Shown piece after piece: positions 1-6,227 of a stretch of 12,367 nucleotides of DNA. The position numbers were made by a program, and so were the translations under genes. Source of the DNA: JAVBRU01 sp031547595. GTDB lineage: Bacteria; Bacillota; Clostridia; Christensenellales; Aristaeellaceae. The notes beneath the pieces are model-generated. The model was not told the origin of the DNA, made no database searches, and was given only the letters and a program-made list of their open reading frames with translations. The DNA is taken from contig JAVBRU010000034.1 in the NCBI GenBank assembly GCA_031547595.1, positions 1-12,367 of the forward strand. The letters are read 5' to 3'. How positions within the stretch are numbered: position 1 is the first letter of the stretch; each line of letters opens with the position of its first letter.

Positions 1-2
1 CC

Positions 3-452
3 ACGCTGCTGTGCGGCGTGCTGGCCATTGCCGGCATACAAAAAAAGCGCTGGGGCAGCGAAGTTTGGGCACCCGTGCTCGCGCTTTTCTTGGCATGCGT
101 ACTCACCATGGATTATGGCTGGCAGGGTGTGCTGTTGATGCTGTTGCTGTATGCAGCCCGGCGCGAAAAACCGGCCATTGCAGCGGTGATGGTGGCGTTT
201 TGTATGTTCTGGGGGCAAAGCTCCATCATGGTCACGGATTTGTTTGGGCTGAAATTGCCAACCAAGCTTGATTTTATGCCTCGTGGCAGCCTGCTATTGC
301 AAACGCTTTGCCGTTTGCAGTTCTGGGCTATTCTGGCCCTGCCACTGATGCTGATTCCCATTAAAGCGCCGCTCAAGCTGCCCAAATGGGTGTCTTATGC
401 CGCGTATCCTTTGCATTTGGCTATTTTAGCACTGCTTCGTTATGTGCTGTAG
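3..452 (+). CDS. TraX family membrane protein, 3' part
   Basis: The reading frame is open to the left window edge (the codons before the GTG at 18 read T-L-L-C-G), so this is the C-terminal part of a longer gene. The visible 149 residues are very hydrophobic and form several membrane segments separated by short basic loops. The ending W-V-S-Y-A-A-Y-P-L-H-L-A-I-L resembles the conserved YPxHL ending of TraX proteins. TraX was named for F-pilin acetylation on conjugative plasmids. Chromosomal homologs are common in Firmicutes without any conjugation genes, and their role is unknown; an acyltransferase-like membrane enzyme is the usual guess. Nothing conjugative is seen nearby. The 3' end overlaps the convergent small gene by 32 bp, and no terminator follows the stop codon. 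The family call is fairly confident, the function is not. Confidence 0.72.
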   Translation, partial: TLLCGVLAIAGIQKKRWGSEVWAPVLALFLACVLTMDYGWQGVLLMLLLYAARREKPAIAAVMVAFCMFWGQSSIMVTDLFGLKLPTKLDFMPRGSLLLQTLCRLQFWAILALPLMLIPIKAPLKLPKWVSYAAYPLHLAILALLRYVL

Positions 453-729
453 GCTGCCAGGCGGCTGCCGTGCGCGCAGCCTGGCGGTGCTTGGCCTGGA
501 TTTTGTCCAGCTCGCCATGGCGCGTGGGCGCGGGGCGCTGAAACTGCGGCAGGCGCAGCGGCGGCAGTGCCTCCTCCTTGGGGGGCGGCGGCGCAGCAGG
601 GGCCGGCGGGGGCACGGATGCATCGTGATACTCTAATTGTTGCGAGCGCCAGGCCAGCCATTGATCCTGCTGCTCTTGATAGCTGAGCGCGGAAAAAGGG
701 GATGTATTGCGGGGTTTGTCGGATGCCAT
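421..729 (-). CDS. small proline-rich hypothetical protein
   Basis: This is a 102-residue protein starting with M-A-S-D-K-P. I chose the ATG at 729 over the upstream in-frame start at 783 because an AAGGAGGA ribosome binding site lies just upstream at good spacing. The N-terminal third is polar (Q/E/W-rich, S-Y-Q-E-Q-Q-D-Q-W-L-A-W). A proline/alanine-rich linker follows at residues 40-50, and the C-terminal half is basic and Ala/Gln-rich. There is no signal peptide, membrane segment or recognisable domain, so it is probably a cytoplasmic low-complexity protein. The last 32 bp are antisense to the end of the TraX-like gene. The strong ribosome binding site supports a real gene, but the product is not recognised. 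Confidence 0.6.
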   Translation of the reverse strand: MASDKPRNTSPFSALSYQEQQDQWLAWRSQQLEYHDASVPPPAPAAPPPPKEEALPPLRLPQFQRPAPTRHGELDKIQAKHRQAARTAAAWQPTAHNEAVLK

Positions 730-794
730 GTTAAAATTCCTCCTTCCAATAGCGTCGGTATATCGTATGCTGGAGAAACGCAAATGTGTCTAAA

Positions 795-808
795 CATACC
801 AAGGTATG
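795..808. repeat. short dyad upstream of the proline-rich gene
   Basis: CATACC and GGTATG are perfect 6-bp inverted arms separated by AA. They lie about 65 bp upstream of the minus-strand start at 729, where an operator or promoter element would be expected. I see no clear -35/-10 pair for that gene; a weak TATACC-like -10 near 749-754 is the best candidate. The arms are short enough to be chance. Confidence 0.2.
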
Positions 809-812
809 CAAC

Positions 813-851
813 AAAAAAGACCGGAGTACGTTTTGCGCTCCGGCCTTTTTT
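813..851 (-). terminator. rho-independent terminator of the minus-strand sialidase-like operon
   Basis: Six bp of GC-rich stem (CCGGAG at 821-826 with CTCCGG at 838-843) enclose an 11-nt loop. The stem is flanked by A6 at 813-818 and T6 at 846-851. On the minus strand it lies about 11 bp after the stop codon of the secreted sialidase-like gene and ends in a U-run. The symmetric A and T tracts would let it work in both directions, insulating the operon from the small gene at 421-729. Confidence 0.85.
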
Positions 852-861
852 ATTTCTGCTA

Positions 862-2022
862 TTACGGGATTTTTACTGCGCTTACTTCCACTGCCTCTTT
901 GTGCTTGGTGTAGATGATATACAGCGTATCCTCCACAAGCACAGTGGCGGGATAGCCGTATACGCCGCCTTTGTACATACCCTCAAACTGCTGCTGATAC
1001 GCTTCGGTGCGCACCAGATAGCTTTCGTCAAACACGATCCCGTCATCAGACAGAGAGAGGATCATGGGGTTGCGGTTGCTCTTTGGGATGGGCGAGCCTA
1101 CGTAGTAGTACCGCCCGTCCGGCAGGCGGCCAAACTTAAATTTGGTGCCGCAGTCGCTAAAGCTGGTCTTGTACGGGCGCGTCCAGCTTTCGCCATTGTT
1201 GGTGCTCACAGCGCAGTACAGGATTTCAGTGTTGCTGCGAAGCAGCATATAGACCGCGCCGTCATCCGTTTGCAGGAAGCTGCCTTCGCAGATCAGCTTT
1301 GCGCCTTCCTGGAGCGCGGCGTCCGGATAGCTCAGCTTGGTGCGCCATTTGCCAACGCCCGACGGATCGTCAGAGATCATAAATGTGGAACCGCCGCACA
1401 TCAGCAGCCGCCCGCTTTGCAGCGCTTCGGGGCCATGGTTGGCATAGGCGGCGGTTGGCAGCACTTGCGGCTCGCTCCAGGTGACGCCATCGGTGGTAGA
1501 GGTGATATACAGCATGTGGTTATAGCGGTAGGCATCCTCGGCGGGGCGGTAATTGGGGCCGCGCAGTGCGGATTTGCGGTATTCATAGCCCATATAGTAC
1601 GCCACTAAATGATCCTCCGTGGCGTACAGGCCGCCGTTGACCAGCACGCGCTCCGAATCCTCGCCCATCATGGTATCCGCAAGCGGTGCCGGGGTGCTCC
1701 ATGTCGTTTTATCTTCGGATACAGACAGCATGATGCGCTGGCCGCAATCGTCCTCGTTGGCGCGGCCCTGAGAGAATGTGGCATACAGCTTGCCCTTGAA
1801 GTAAGCGATCTGCGCGTGGTGGGTGTAGCTCCAGCCTTCGACGGGCGTGTATACCGTGCTCACAACGGAATCAATGGGGGCGGCATCTTTTGCGCCGGGG
1901 TTGCTGATTTGCAAAACGCGGTTCATCAATTGTTCTTCGGTCATATCCTTTACCTCCGTTTCAGAAAGGGCACTGGAGCAGCAAATGGTGAACAAAAGCA
2001 GGCAGATAATAAATATTTTCAT
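862..2022 (-). CDS. secreted sialidase-fold (Asp-box/BNR repeat) protein
   Basis: This is a 386-residue protein with a hydrophobic signal sequence at residues 1-20 (M-K-I-F-I-I-C-L-L-L...), so it is probably exported. Two cysteines in the signal do not form a good lipobox. The mature part is a six-bladed propeller-type sialidase-fold protein. Asp-box motifs are seen at about 102-108 (degenerate), 175-182, 273-280 and 325-331. Family-typical stretches include H-H-A-Q-I near 68, the E-D-D-C-G-Q-R segment at 90-96 and Y-K-G-G-V-Y-G-Y-P near 350-358. No N-terminal FRIP/RIP motif of GH33 sialidases is visible, so true neuraminidase activity is doubtful. I chose the ATG at 2022 because GGAGG sits 9 nt upstream; a TTG at 2028 would be only 3 nt away. 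The ribosome binding site overlaps the end of the nucleoside hydrolase gene, implying translational coupling. It is the last gene of its operon. Confidence 0.8.
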   Translation of the reverse strand: MKIFIICLLLFTICCSSALSETEVKDMTEEQLMNRVLQISNPGAKDAAPIDSVVSTVYTPVEGWSYTHHAQIAYFKGKLYATFSQGRANEDDCGQRIMLSVSEDKTTWSTPAPLADTMMGEDSERVLVNGGLYATEDHLVAYYMGYEYRKSALRGPNYRPAEDAYRYNHMLYITSTTDGVTWSEPQVLPTAAYANHGPEALQSGRLLMCGGSTFMISDDPSGVGKWRTKLSYPDAALQEGAKLICEGSFLQTDDGAVYMLLRSNTEILYCAVSTNNGESWTRPYKTSFSDCGTKFKFGRLPDGRYYYVGSPIPKSNRNPMILSLSDDGIVFDESYLVRTEAYQQQFEGMYKGGVYGYPATVLVEDTLYIIYTKHKEAVEVSAVKIP

Positions 2023-2028
2023 ACGCAA

Positions 2029-2940
2029 TTACCTCCCGCTGAGGGCTTTGAACATCTCCTCAAACACTTTGTCGCGGTGCACTTCGTATACGTAATTGAG
2101 CATGGGGCGGGTGTGCGTGAAGCTGTAATAATGGTCATACTGCGGGATGGGGCGGTGCTCGGCGCGGTCGAGTACCGCTTTTTGCTCTGCGTCCAGCAGC
2201 CATGCCACAGTGGAAATATCCCAGATCACGCGGCTCCAGGGCTTACCGCAGGCATAGGCGTTGGCTTCCTTCGCAGTGTGGCTCACCAGATAATCGCATA
2301 GCGGGTTTTTGCCCTCCAGCCAGAAACGCAGCTCCGGCTCGGTGGTGCGAAGCGCGTCCACCACGCCCATGCAGGGCAATTGCACCAGGGGCGCTTTGCT
2401 GTTAAACACCACCCGAACTGCTGCCACGTCCTGCTTGCAATTGAACTCGTTGTTGTGCGTATAATGGTAGGCATGTCCGCCCAGCCATACGATCACGATG
2501 TTTTGCGCAATGTCGGGTGCCAGCAGCAGCGTGGAGGCAATGTTGGTGATCGCGCCGATAGTGAGCACATACAGGGGGTTTTCGGGCGTATACTGCGCGG
2601 CCAGGCGAGCCAGATTGCGCGCGGCCGGGCTCTCCACGGGGGTGTATTCATCGGGCAGGTAGCATTCGCTGCCGTGGTACACCTGGCTGATCATCTCCTG
2701 CTTGTCCGCCAGCTTCAGCAGGTTGATGATCTCCTGATAGCTTTTCTCCATACCATCGGCGGCAGATTTGGAGTTTTTGTTCCAAAACGGCGCGGCATAC
2801 AGTGCTTTGAGGGTCACGCGCTTTTCGGCGAACAGCATCCAGGCGATGGCAAACTGGTCGTCAATCTCGTTGTAGGCATCGGTGTCTAGCACTGCGTGGA
2901 TGTGCCCGGCGGGGCGCTTGACCAAGGTTTCCTGCGGCAT
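2029..2940 (-). CDS. nucleoside hydrolase family protein (IUNH fold, variant)
   Basis: This 303-residue protein belongs to the inosine-uridine preferring nucleoside hydrolase family, whose members cleave N-ribosidic bonds using a calcium ion held by an N-terminal aspartate cluster. The cluster is present as D-T-D-A-Y-N-E-I-D-D (residues 19-28), two residues longer than the usual DxDPGxDD. Other family landmarks are L-T-I-G-A-I-T-N-I-A (126-135), G-G at 154-155, an E-F-N...D segment (E165, N167, D171), and D241 in V-I-W-D-I-S. The histidine normally preceding that last aspartate is Trp240. There is no signal peptide, so the protein is cytosolic. The gene starts 5 nt after the stop of the upstream sialidase-like gene and its end provides the next ribosome binding site. 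The substrate may be an unusual glycosyl compound rather than a common nucleoside; this is inferred from context. Confidence 0.85.
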   Translation of the reverse strand: MPQETLVKRPAGHIHAVLDTDAYNEIDDQFAIAWMLFAEKRVTLKALYAAPFWNKNSKSAADGMEKSYQEIINLLKLADKQEMISQVYHGSECYLPDEYTPVESPAARNLARLAAQYTPENPLYVLTIGAITNIASTLLLAPDIAQNIVIVWLGGHAYHYTHNNEFNCKQDVAAVRVVFNSKAPLVQLPCMGVVDALRTTEPELRFWLEGKNPLCDYLVSHTAKEANAYACGKPWSRVIWDISTVAWLLDAEQKAVLDRAEHRPIPQYDHYYSFTHTRPMLNYVYEVHRDKVFEEMFKALSGR

Positions 2941-2945
2941 AGCGT

Positions 2946-4052
2946 TCAGTCCTTTCTTATTTTCAACTGATTCAACTCGAAAGAGTACACATAGATGTCC
3001 TCTTTGTTGATGGAGCAGATCACAAACATCTTTTCACCCACAATAAAGGAGTGAGGGTAGCCATAGATGCCGCCTTTGTACTTGCCGGGCATGCGCTGCG
3101 GGCGGTAAGTGTCGTCAATCACATATTCTTCATCAAACACTTCGCCGTCCTTGGACAGCGAGATCACCAGCGGGCAGCGCGCGCCTGTGGGGTCGGGGCT
3201 GCCCACGATATAGTAGCGTCCGTCGGGCAGTTGACCACAATGGAATTTGGTATTGCAAAAGGAGAATTCGGTATGTTTTGCTGTTGACCAGGTTTCGCCG
3301 TTGTCTGTGCTGACGGTCTCATACAGCACCCGCTTGTCCGAGCGCAGCAGCATATGCAAAAGCCCATCGTCTGTTTGAAAATAGCTGCCTTCGCACAGAA
3401 AGGTATCGTCGCCACGAAGGCCAATATGCCGTGTCAGCCCTTCGGAATCGTCCTGCATGTCCTGCCAGGGGCAAGGCGCAAGGCCGCGCACCTGCCAGCC
3501 GCCGAGGCCATCTTTTTGATCCGTATAGGGGAAGGTGACATTGCCGCAGATGAGCAGGCGGCCATTTTTGAGCGCTTGCGGGCCATGGTTGGGCACGATA
3601 GGGACGTGCAAATCCCTGGCACTGTCCCAGTTAATGCCGTCCGTGGTGCATTTGGCAAGCAGCGTGGTGCCGCGGTGCAGGTCGTTGATCACTTTGTAAC
3701 GGCCATCTGCCACGTTCTCGGCACTATAGCTGTAGCAGCCCGCGTAGGCCACCAGCGCCTTGCCGTTATTGTACAGGCCACAGGCCGTGAGCACCTTGTC
3801 AAACTCGGAATCAAACAAAATCTCCGGCATAGACCAGTTTTCGCCGTCCTTGGATATGGCATGCATTACGCGCTGACGAAGGTCGTCCTCATCGCGCTCG
3901 CCATTGCTCCAGATGGCGTGTAGCATGCCCTGAAATGCGCAAAGGGAAGCATGATGGCAGTAGCTCCATTGAAACCCCACCGGCCGGTAGAGCACGGACA
4001 GGCGCGGTTGCAACATACGCCGTACGCGGGATGGAACACGGTTGGTGATCAT
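2946..4052 (-). CDS. cytosolic sialidase-fold (Asp-box/BNR repeat) protein
   Basis: This 368-residue paralog of the secreted protein two genes downstream has no signal peptide, so it is probably cytosolic. Asp-box motifs are seen at about 67-73 (S-K-D-G-E-N-W), 136-142 (T-T-D-G-I-N-W), 248-255 and 300-306. Segments nearly identical to the paralog include N-H-G-P-Q-A-L-K-N-G-R-L-L (155-167), C-E-G-S-Y-F-Q-T-D-D-G (220-230), L-P-D-G-R-Y-Y (275-281) and Y-K-G-G-I-Y-G-Y-P. The RIP motif of canonical sialidases is not visible. I chose the ATG at 4052 because AAAGGAG lies 7 nt upstream. The longer frame, starting at 4115, would run through the operon promoter and so cannot be fully translated from it. 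It is the first gene of the minus-strand operon and is probably an intracellular glycoside-cleaving or sugar-binding protein; the substrate is unknown. Confidence 0.8.
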   Translation of the reverse strand: MITNRVPSRVRRMLQPRLSVLYRPVGFQWSYCHHASLCAFQGMLHAIWSNGERDEDDLRQRVMHAISKDGENWSMPEILFDSEFDKVLTACGLYNNGKALVAYAGCYSYSAENVADGRYKVINDLHRGTTLLAKCTTDGINWDSARDLHVPIVPNHGPQALKNGRLLICGNVTFPYTDQKDGLGGWQVRGLAPCPWQDMQDDSEGLTRHIGLRGDDTFLCEGSYFQTDDGLLHMLLRSDKRVLYETVSTDNGETWSTAKHTEFSFCNTKFHCGQLPDGRYYIVGSPDPTGARCPLVISLSKDGEVFDEEYVIDDTYRPQRMPGKYKGGIYGYPHSFIVGEKMFVICSINKEDIYVYSFELNQLKIRKD

Positions 4053-4086
4053 TGTGCGTCTCCTTTTATTCGTTGGATTTTGTTTC

Positions 4087-4115
4087 ATTATAGAAACCCA
4101 AAGGTTGCTTGTCAA
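4087..4115 (-). promoter_or_regulatory. exact consensus sigma-A promoter for the minus-strand operon
   Basis: Reading the minus strand, TTGACA (4115-4110), a 17-nt spacer and TATAAT (4092-4087) match the vegetative promoter consensus at all twelve positions. The start of transcription would fall near 4080, giving a leader of about 28 nt before the AAAGGAG site and the ATG at 4052. So strong a core promoter implies that regulation is mainly by repression or by the flanking dyads. Confidence 0.88.
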
Positions 4116-4125
4116 CGCGTCTGAT

Positions 4126-4155
4126 TTACCATAATTTTATAAAACGTGTTATAAC
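4126..4155 (+). promoter_or_regulatory. possible promoter for the aldolase/transporter operon
   Basis: TTACCA (4126-4131), an 18-nt spacer and TATAAC (4150-4155) form a moderate plus-strand promoter, with 4 of 6 and 5 of 6 consensus matches. Transcription would start near 4162 and give a leader of about 180 nt. The region is AT-rich and other -10-like hexamers are nearby, so the exact placement is uncertain. Confidence 0.4.
4137..4154. promoter_or_regulatory. 18-bp imperfect palindrome, candidate operator
   Basis: TTATAAAACGTGTTATAA is a palindrome with one mismatched symmetric pair (positions 7 and 12) and a central ACGT. It overlaps the spacer and -10 of the proposed plus-strand promoter and lies 21 bp upstream of the -35 of the minus-strand promoter. 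That placement would suit a regulator controlling both directions. A central CG is common in LacI/CcpA-type operators, but the flanking bases do not fit the cre consensus well. The AraC protein of the plus operon is another possible ligand. Confidence 0.4.
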
Positions 4156-4172
4156 AGGATAAAAAACGGACA

Positions 4173-4186
4173 TTTCATACATGAAA
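4173..4186. promoter_or_regulatory. second dyad (TTTCAT-ATGAAA), candidate operator
   Basis: TTTCAT and ATGAAA are perfect 6-bp inverted arms separated by AC. They lie about 10-25 bp downstream of the start predicted for the plus-strand promoter, where a roadblock operator would sit. The arms could also form a weak hairpin at the 5' end of the leader. Confidence 0.3.
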
Positions 4187-4191
4187 AGGCG

Positions 4192-4343
4192 GGATGAAAC
4201 ACCTCTGAGCGACGTTTGCGCCATCGGAAGGAGAGCTGGCGGGTGGCTGAAAGCCCAGTACCCGTGCTAGAATGAATCCATCAAAACGAGCGCCAAGGCA
4301 GCCTGAACGAACGTGGCTGCAGCCCGTGCAGGGAAGGAAATGA
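4192..4343 (+). ncRNA. structured 5' leader with T-box-like stem I features
   Basis: The leader before the aldolase gene contains, in order, GATGA (4193-4197), GAGAGC (4231-4236), a GGCTGAAAGCC hairpin (4244-4254), GAATGAATCC (4270-4279), GAGC and a GCAGCC/GGCTGC stem whose loop contains TGAAC. This order and spacing recall the GAUGA ... GAGAG ... GAA-specifier ... UGAAC landmarks of T-box leaders. GGAT (4192-4195) can pair with ATCC (4276-4279), and AGC-ACG (4208-4214, one bulge) with CGTGCT (4263-4268), giving a stem-I-like arm. However, no canonical UGGNACCGCG antiterminator, AGUA box or terminator is present, and an aldolase/transporter operon is an odd T-box target. It is a structured leader with moderate confidence and a T-box only with low confidence. 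Confidence 0.25.
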
Positions 4344-5273
4344 ATGACGATGAAGGCGTATCCCCATGGCGTATGGCCCGTGATGCTGACCCCGTTTACT
4401 GCGGCAGGTCAGGTGGACGAGCAAGGCTTGTTCGATTTGACCCGTTGGTATATCTCTCAGGGAGTGAACGGTTTATTTGCCGCTTGCCAGTCCAGCGAGA
4501 TTTTCACCTTATCCTTGGCCGAGCGGGTGCGGCTGGTAGAAATCACCGTGCAGGCTGCAGCGGGGCAGGTGCCCGTGATCGCTTCCGGTCATGTATCGGA
4601 TGATATGCAGGCGCAGATTGAGGAAGTGCAGGCCATCCATGCGGCGGGCGCGGAGGCGGTGGTGCTCATCAGCAACCGCTTTGCACGTCAGGACGAGAGC
4701 GAAGTAGACTGGCTGTGCAATTTTGACCGCTTTTTAGCAGCTATTCCTTCTAATATAAAGCTGGGCATGTATGAATGTCCCCATCCCTATAAAAGGCTGA
4801 TGACCCCGGCGATGCTGAAAGCCTGTATGGAGAGCGGGCGGTTTGCCTTTATGAAAGATACCTGCTGCGATGCGGCGATGCTGAAAGAACGGCTGGAATT
4901 ATTGGCCGGTTCGTCCATGAACCTGTACAACGCCAATACCACCACGCTGCTTGATTCCCTTCTGGATGGCGCGGCAGGGTACAGCGGGGTGATGGCGGGC
5001 TTTCACCCCGAGCTCTATGTGTGGCTGTGCCAGAATGCACATCACCCGAGCGCCTGCAAGGTGCAGGATTTGCTGTCCGTGATGGCTTGTGTGGAGCGCC
5101 AGTGCTATCCCGTCAACGCCAAATTCCATTTGAAGGCCATTGAGGGGCTGAACATCACCACCTACAGCCGTGTGCAGGATGAACGGCTGCTCGCCTCGGC
5201 TTTCAAGGCAGATGTGTATTCCATGGAGCGTGTTGCCATGGACACCTATCACCGTTACTGCGAAAAGGAGTGA
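4344..5273 (+). CDS. dihydrodipicolinate synthase / N-acetylneuraminate lyase family protein
   Basis: This 309-residue protein has the typical length of DapA/NanA TIM-barrel class I aldolases, which form a Schiff base between a lysine and an alpha-keto acid. The Schiff-base lysine is K171 (F-A-F-M-K-D) and the catalytic tyrosine is Y143 (Y-E-C-P for the usual YNxP). The carboxylate-binding loop, normally GTTGE or GSTGE, is C-Q-S-S-E (48-52), which argues against a classical DHDPS or sialate lyase. The enzyme probably cleaves or condenses a different keto-sugar acid. GGAAGGA lies 5 nt before the ATG at 4344; a second ATG at 4350 is also plausible. It is the first gene of the plus operon and ends 4 nt before the first permease. 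Divergence from sialidase-fold genes suggests a role in catabolism of the imported sugar. Confidence 0.85.
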   Translation: MTMKAYPHGVWPVMLTPFTAAGQVDEQGLFDLTRWYISQGVNGLFAACQSSEIFTLSLAERVRLVEITVQAAAGQVPVIASGHVSDDMQAQIEEVQAIHAAGAEAVVLISNRFARQDESEVDWLCNFDRFLAAIPSNIKLGMYECPHPYKRLMTPAMLKACMESGRFAFMKDTCCDAAMLKERLELLAGSSMNLYNANTTTLLDSLLDGAAGYSGVMAGFHPELYVWLCQNAHHPSACKVQDLLSVMACVERQCYPVNAKFHLKAIEGLNITTYSRVQDERLLASAFKADVYSMERVAMDTYHRYCEKE

Positions 5274-5277
5274 TCGC

Positions 5278-6213
5278 ATGAGCACCAAAACAGCGGATTT
5301 GCGGCACTACCGTCCCAACCGGTGGGCACGCATCAAACGCAGCAAATGGCTGTATCTGATGCTGCTGCTCCCCGTTGCCTACTACATCATCTTCAAATAC
5401 ATACCGATGTATGGTGTCACCATCGCGTTCAAGCAGTTCAATGTACGCCTTGGCATCATGAAAAGCCCGGGAGTCGGCTTCAAGTGGTTCGAGAAATTCC
5501 TGAATGACGAGTATTTCTGGCAAGTGCTGGGCAACACCCTCCGGCTCAACGTGCTGGACTTGATCTTTGGTTTCCCAGCCCCTATCATCCTGGCACTGCT
5601 GCTCAATGAAATTCGCTCCCCGCGCTTCAAACGCGCCATCCAGACGGTCAGCTACCTGCCGCATTTCCTGTCCACCATGGTGGTCTGCGGCATGCTCACC
5701 AACTTCCTGTCCCGCAACGGCCTGATCAACGATTTGATCGTGCTGCTGGGCGGTCAGCGCCACCCGATCCTGAACGACCCGAGCTTATTTAGCACGGTGT
5801 TTGTAGGCTCTGGCATCTGGCAGGGCGTTGGCTGGGGCGCCATCATCTATCTGGCGGCGCTGTCTGGCGTCAATACAGAGCTGTACGAAGTGGCGGTGTT
5901 GGACGGTGCCAACCGCTGGCAGCAGGTGCGGTATGTGACTCTGCCGGGCATCATGGGCACGATTTCGATCATGCTGATCCTGCGCTGCGGCGGCATGCTG
6001 GGCAGCAACACAGATAAAGTATTGCTGCTATATAACGGCAACACCATGCCGGTGGCCGATGTGCTGGGCACCTATGTTTACCGGCGCGGATTGCTGGAAA
6101 ACTCGTTTAGCTATTCTACAGCTGTCAGCCTGTTCAGCTCGATCATTGATATCATCCTGCTGCTCACTGTTAACCGGATTTCCCGGAAAATCAGCGATAA
6201 CGGATTGTTTTGA
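5278..6213 (+). CDS. CUT1 sugar ABC transporter permease (LplB type)
   Basis: This is a 311-residue inner-membrane permease. The first membrane segment lies at about residues 24-40 (W-L-Y-L-M-L-L-L-P-V-A-Y-Y-I-I), with further hydrophobic segments near 88-110, 125-145, 172-195, 225-240 and 283-298. The EAA loop that contacts the ATPase is clear at 204-223 (E-V-A-V-L-D-G-A-N ... T-L-P). The Y-I-P-M-Y-G-V-T-I-A-F-K-Q-F segment near 41-54 is typical of the LplB/YteP group, which imports oligosaccharides or glycosides. The ATG at 5278 is preceded by AAAGGAG at 7 nt and follows the aldolase stop by 4 nt, indicating tight coupling. No ATPase gene is present, so a shared MsmX/UgpC-type ATPase encoded elsewhere is expected. 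Confidence 0.9.
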   Translation: MSTKTADLRHYRPNRWARIKRSKWLYLMLLLPVAYYIIFKYIPMYGVTIAFKQFNVRLGIMKSPGVGFKWFEKFLNDEYFWQVLGNTLRLNVLDLIFGFPAPIILALLLNEIRSPRFKRAIQTVSYLPHFLSTMVVCGMLTNFLSRNGLINDLIVLLGGQRHPILNDPSLFSTVFVGSGIWQGVGWGAIIYLAALSGVNTELYEVAVLDGANRWQQVRYVTLPGIMGTISIMLILRCGGMLGSNTDKVLLLYNGNTMPVADVLGTYVYRRGLLENSFSYSTAVSLFSSIIDIILLLTVNRISRKISDNGLF

Positions 6214-6227
6214 AAGGGGCGCTTTGA

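Noticed and set aside
457..484. Hairpin after the TraX stop (GGCTGC/GCAGCC) as a terminator
   Set aside because: No U-run follows on either strand and it lies within the coding region of the minus-strand gene.
2023..2028. TTG start for the secreted sialidase-fold protein
   Set aside because: Only 3 nt separate it from GGAGG; the ATG at 2022 has 9 nt and begins the signal peptide normally.
637..2301. Long plus-strand open frames (637-1608 and 1609-2301)
   Set aside because: They are antisense to the sialidase-fold and nucleoside hydrolase genes, lack ribosome binding sites and recognisable domains, and have mirror-image composition.
2380..3923. Plus-strand open frames opposite the nucleoside hydrolase and cytosolic sialidase-like genes
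   Set aside because: They are shadow frames with no ribosome binding site, and the opposite strand has clear protein family matches.
862..4052. Assignment of the two Asp-box proteins as true GH33 neuraminidases
   Set aside because: Asp-boxes mark the fold only; the RIP motif and a clear arginine triad were not found by eye.
4053..4115. N-terminal extension of the cytosolic sialidase-fold protein
   Set aside because: The extension covers the exact consensus promoter, and the ATG at 4052 has its own AAAGGAG site.
4344..5273. Naming the aldolase nanA or dapA
   Set aside because: The carboxylate-binding loop differs from both families, and there is no nanE/nanK or lysine pathway context.
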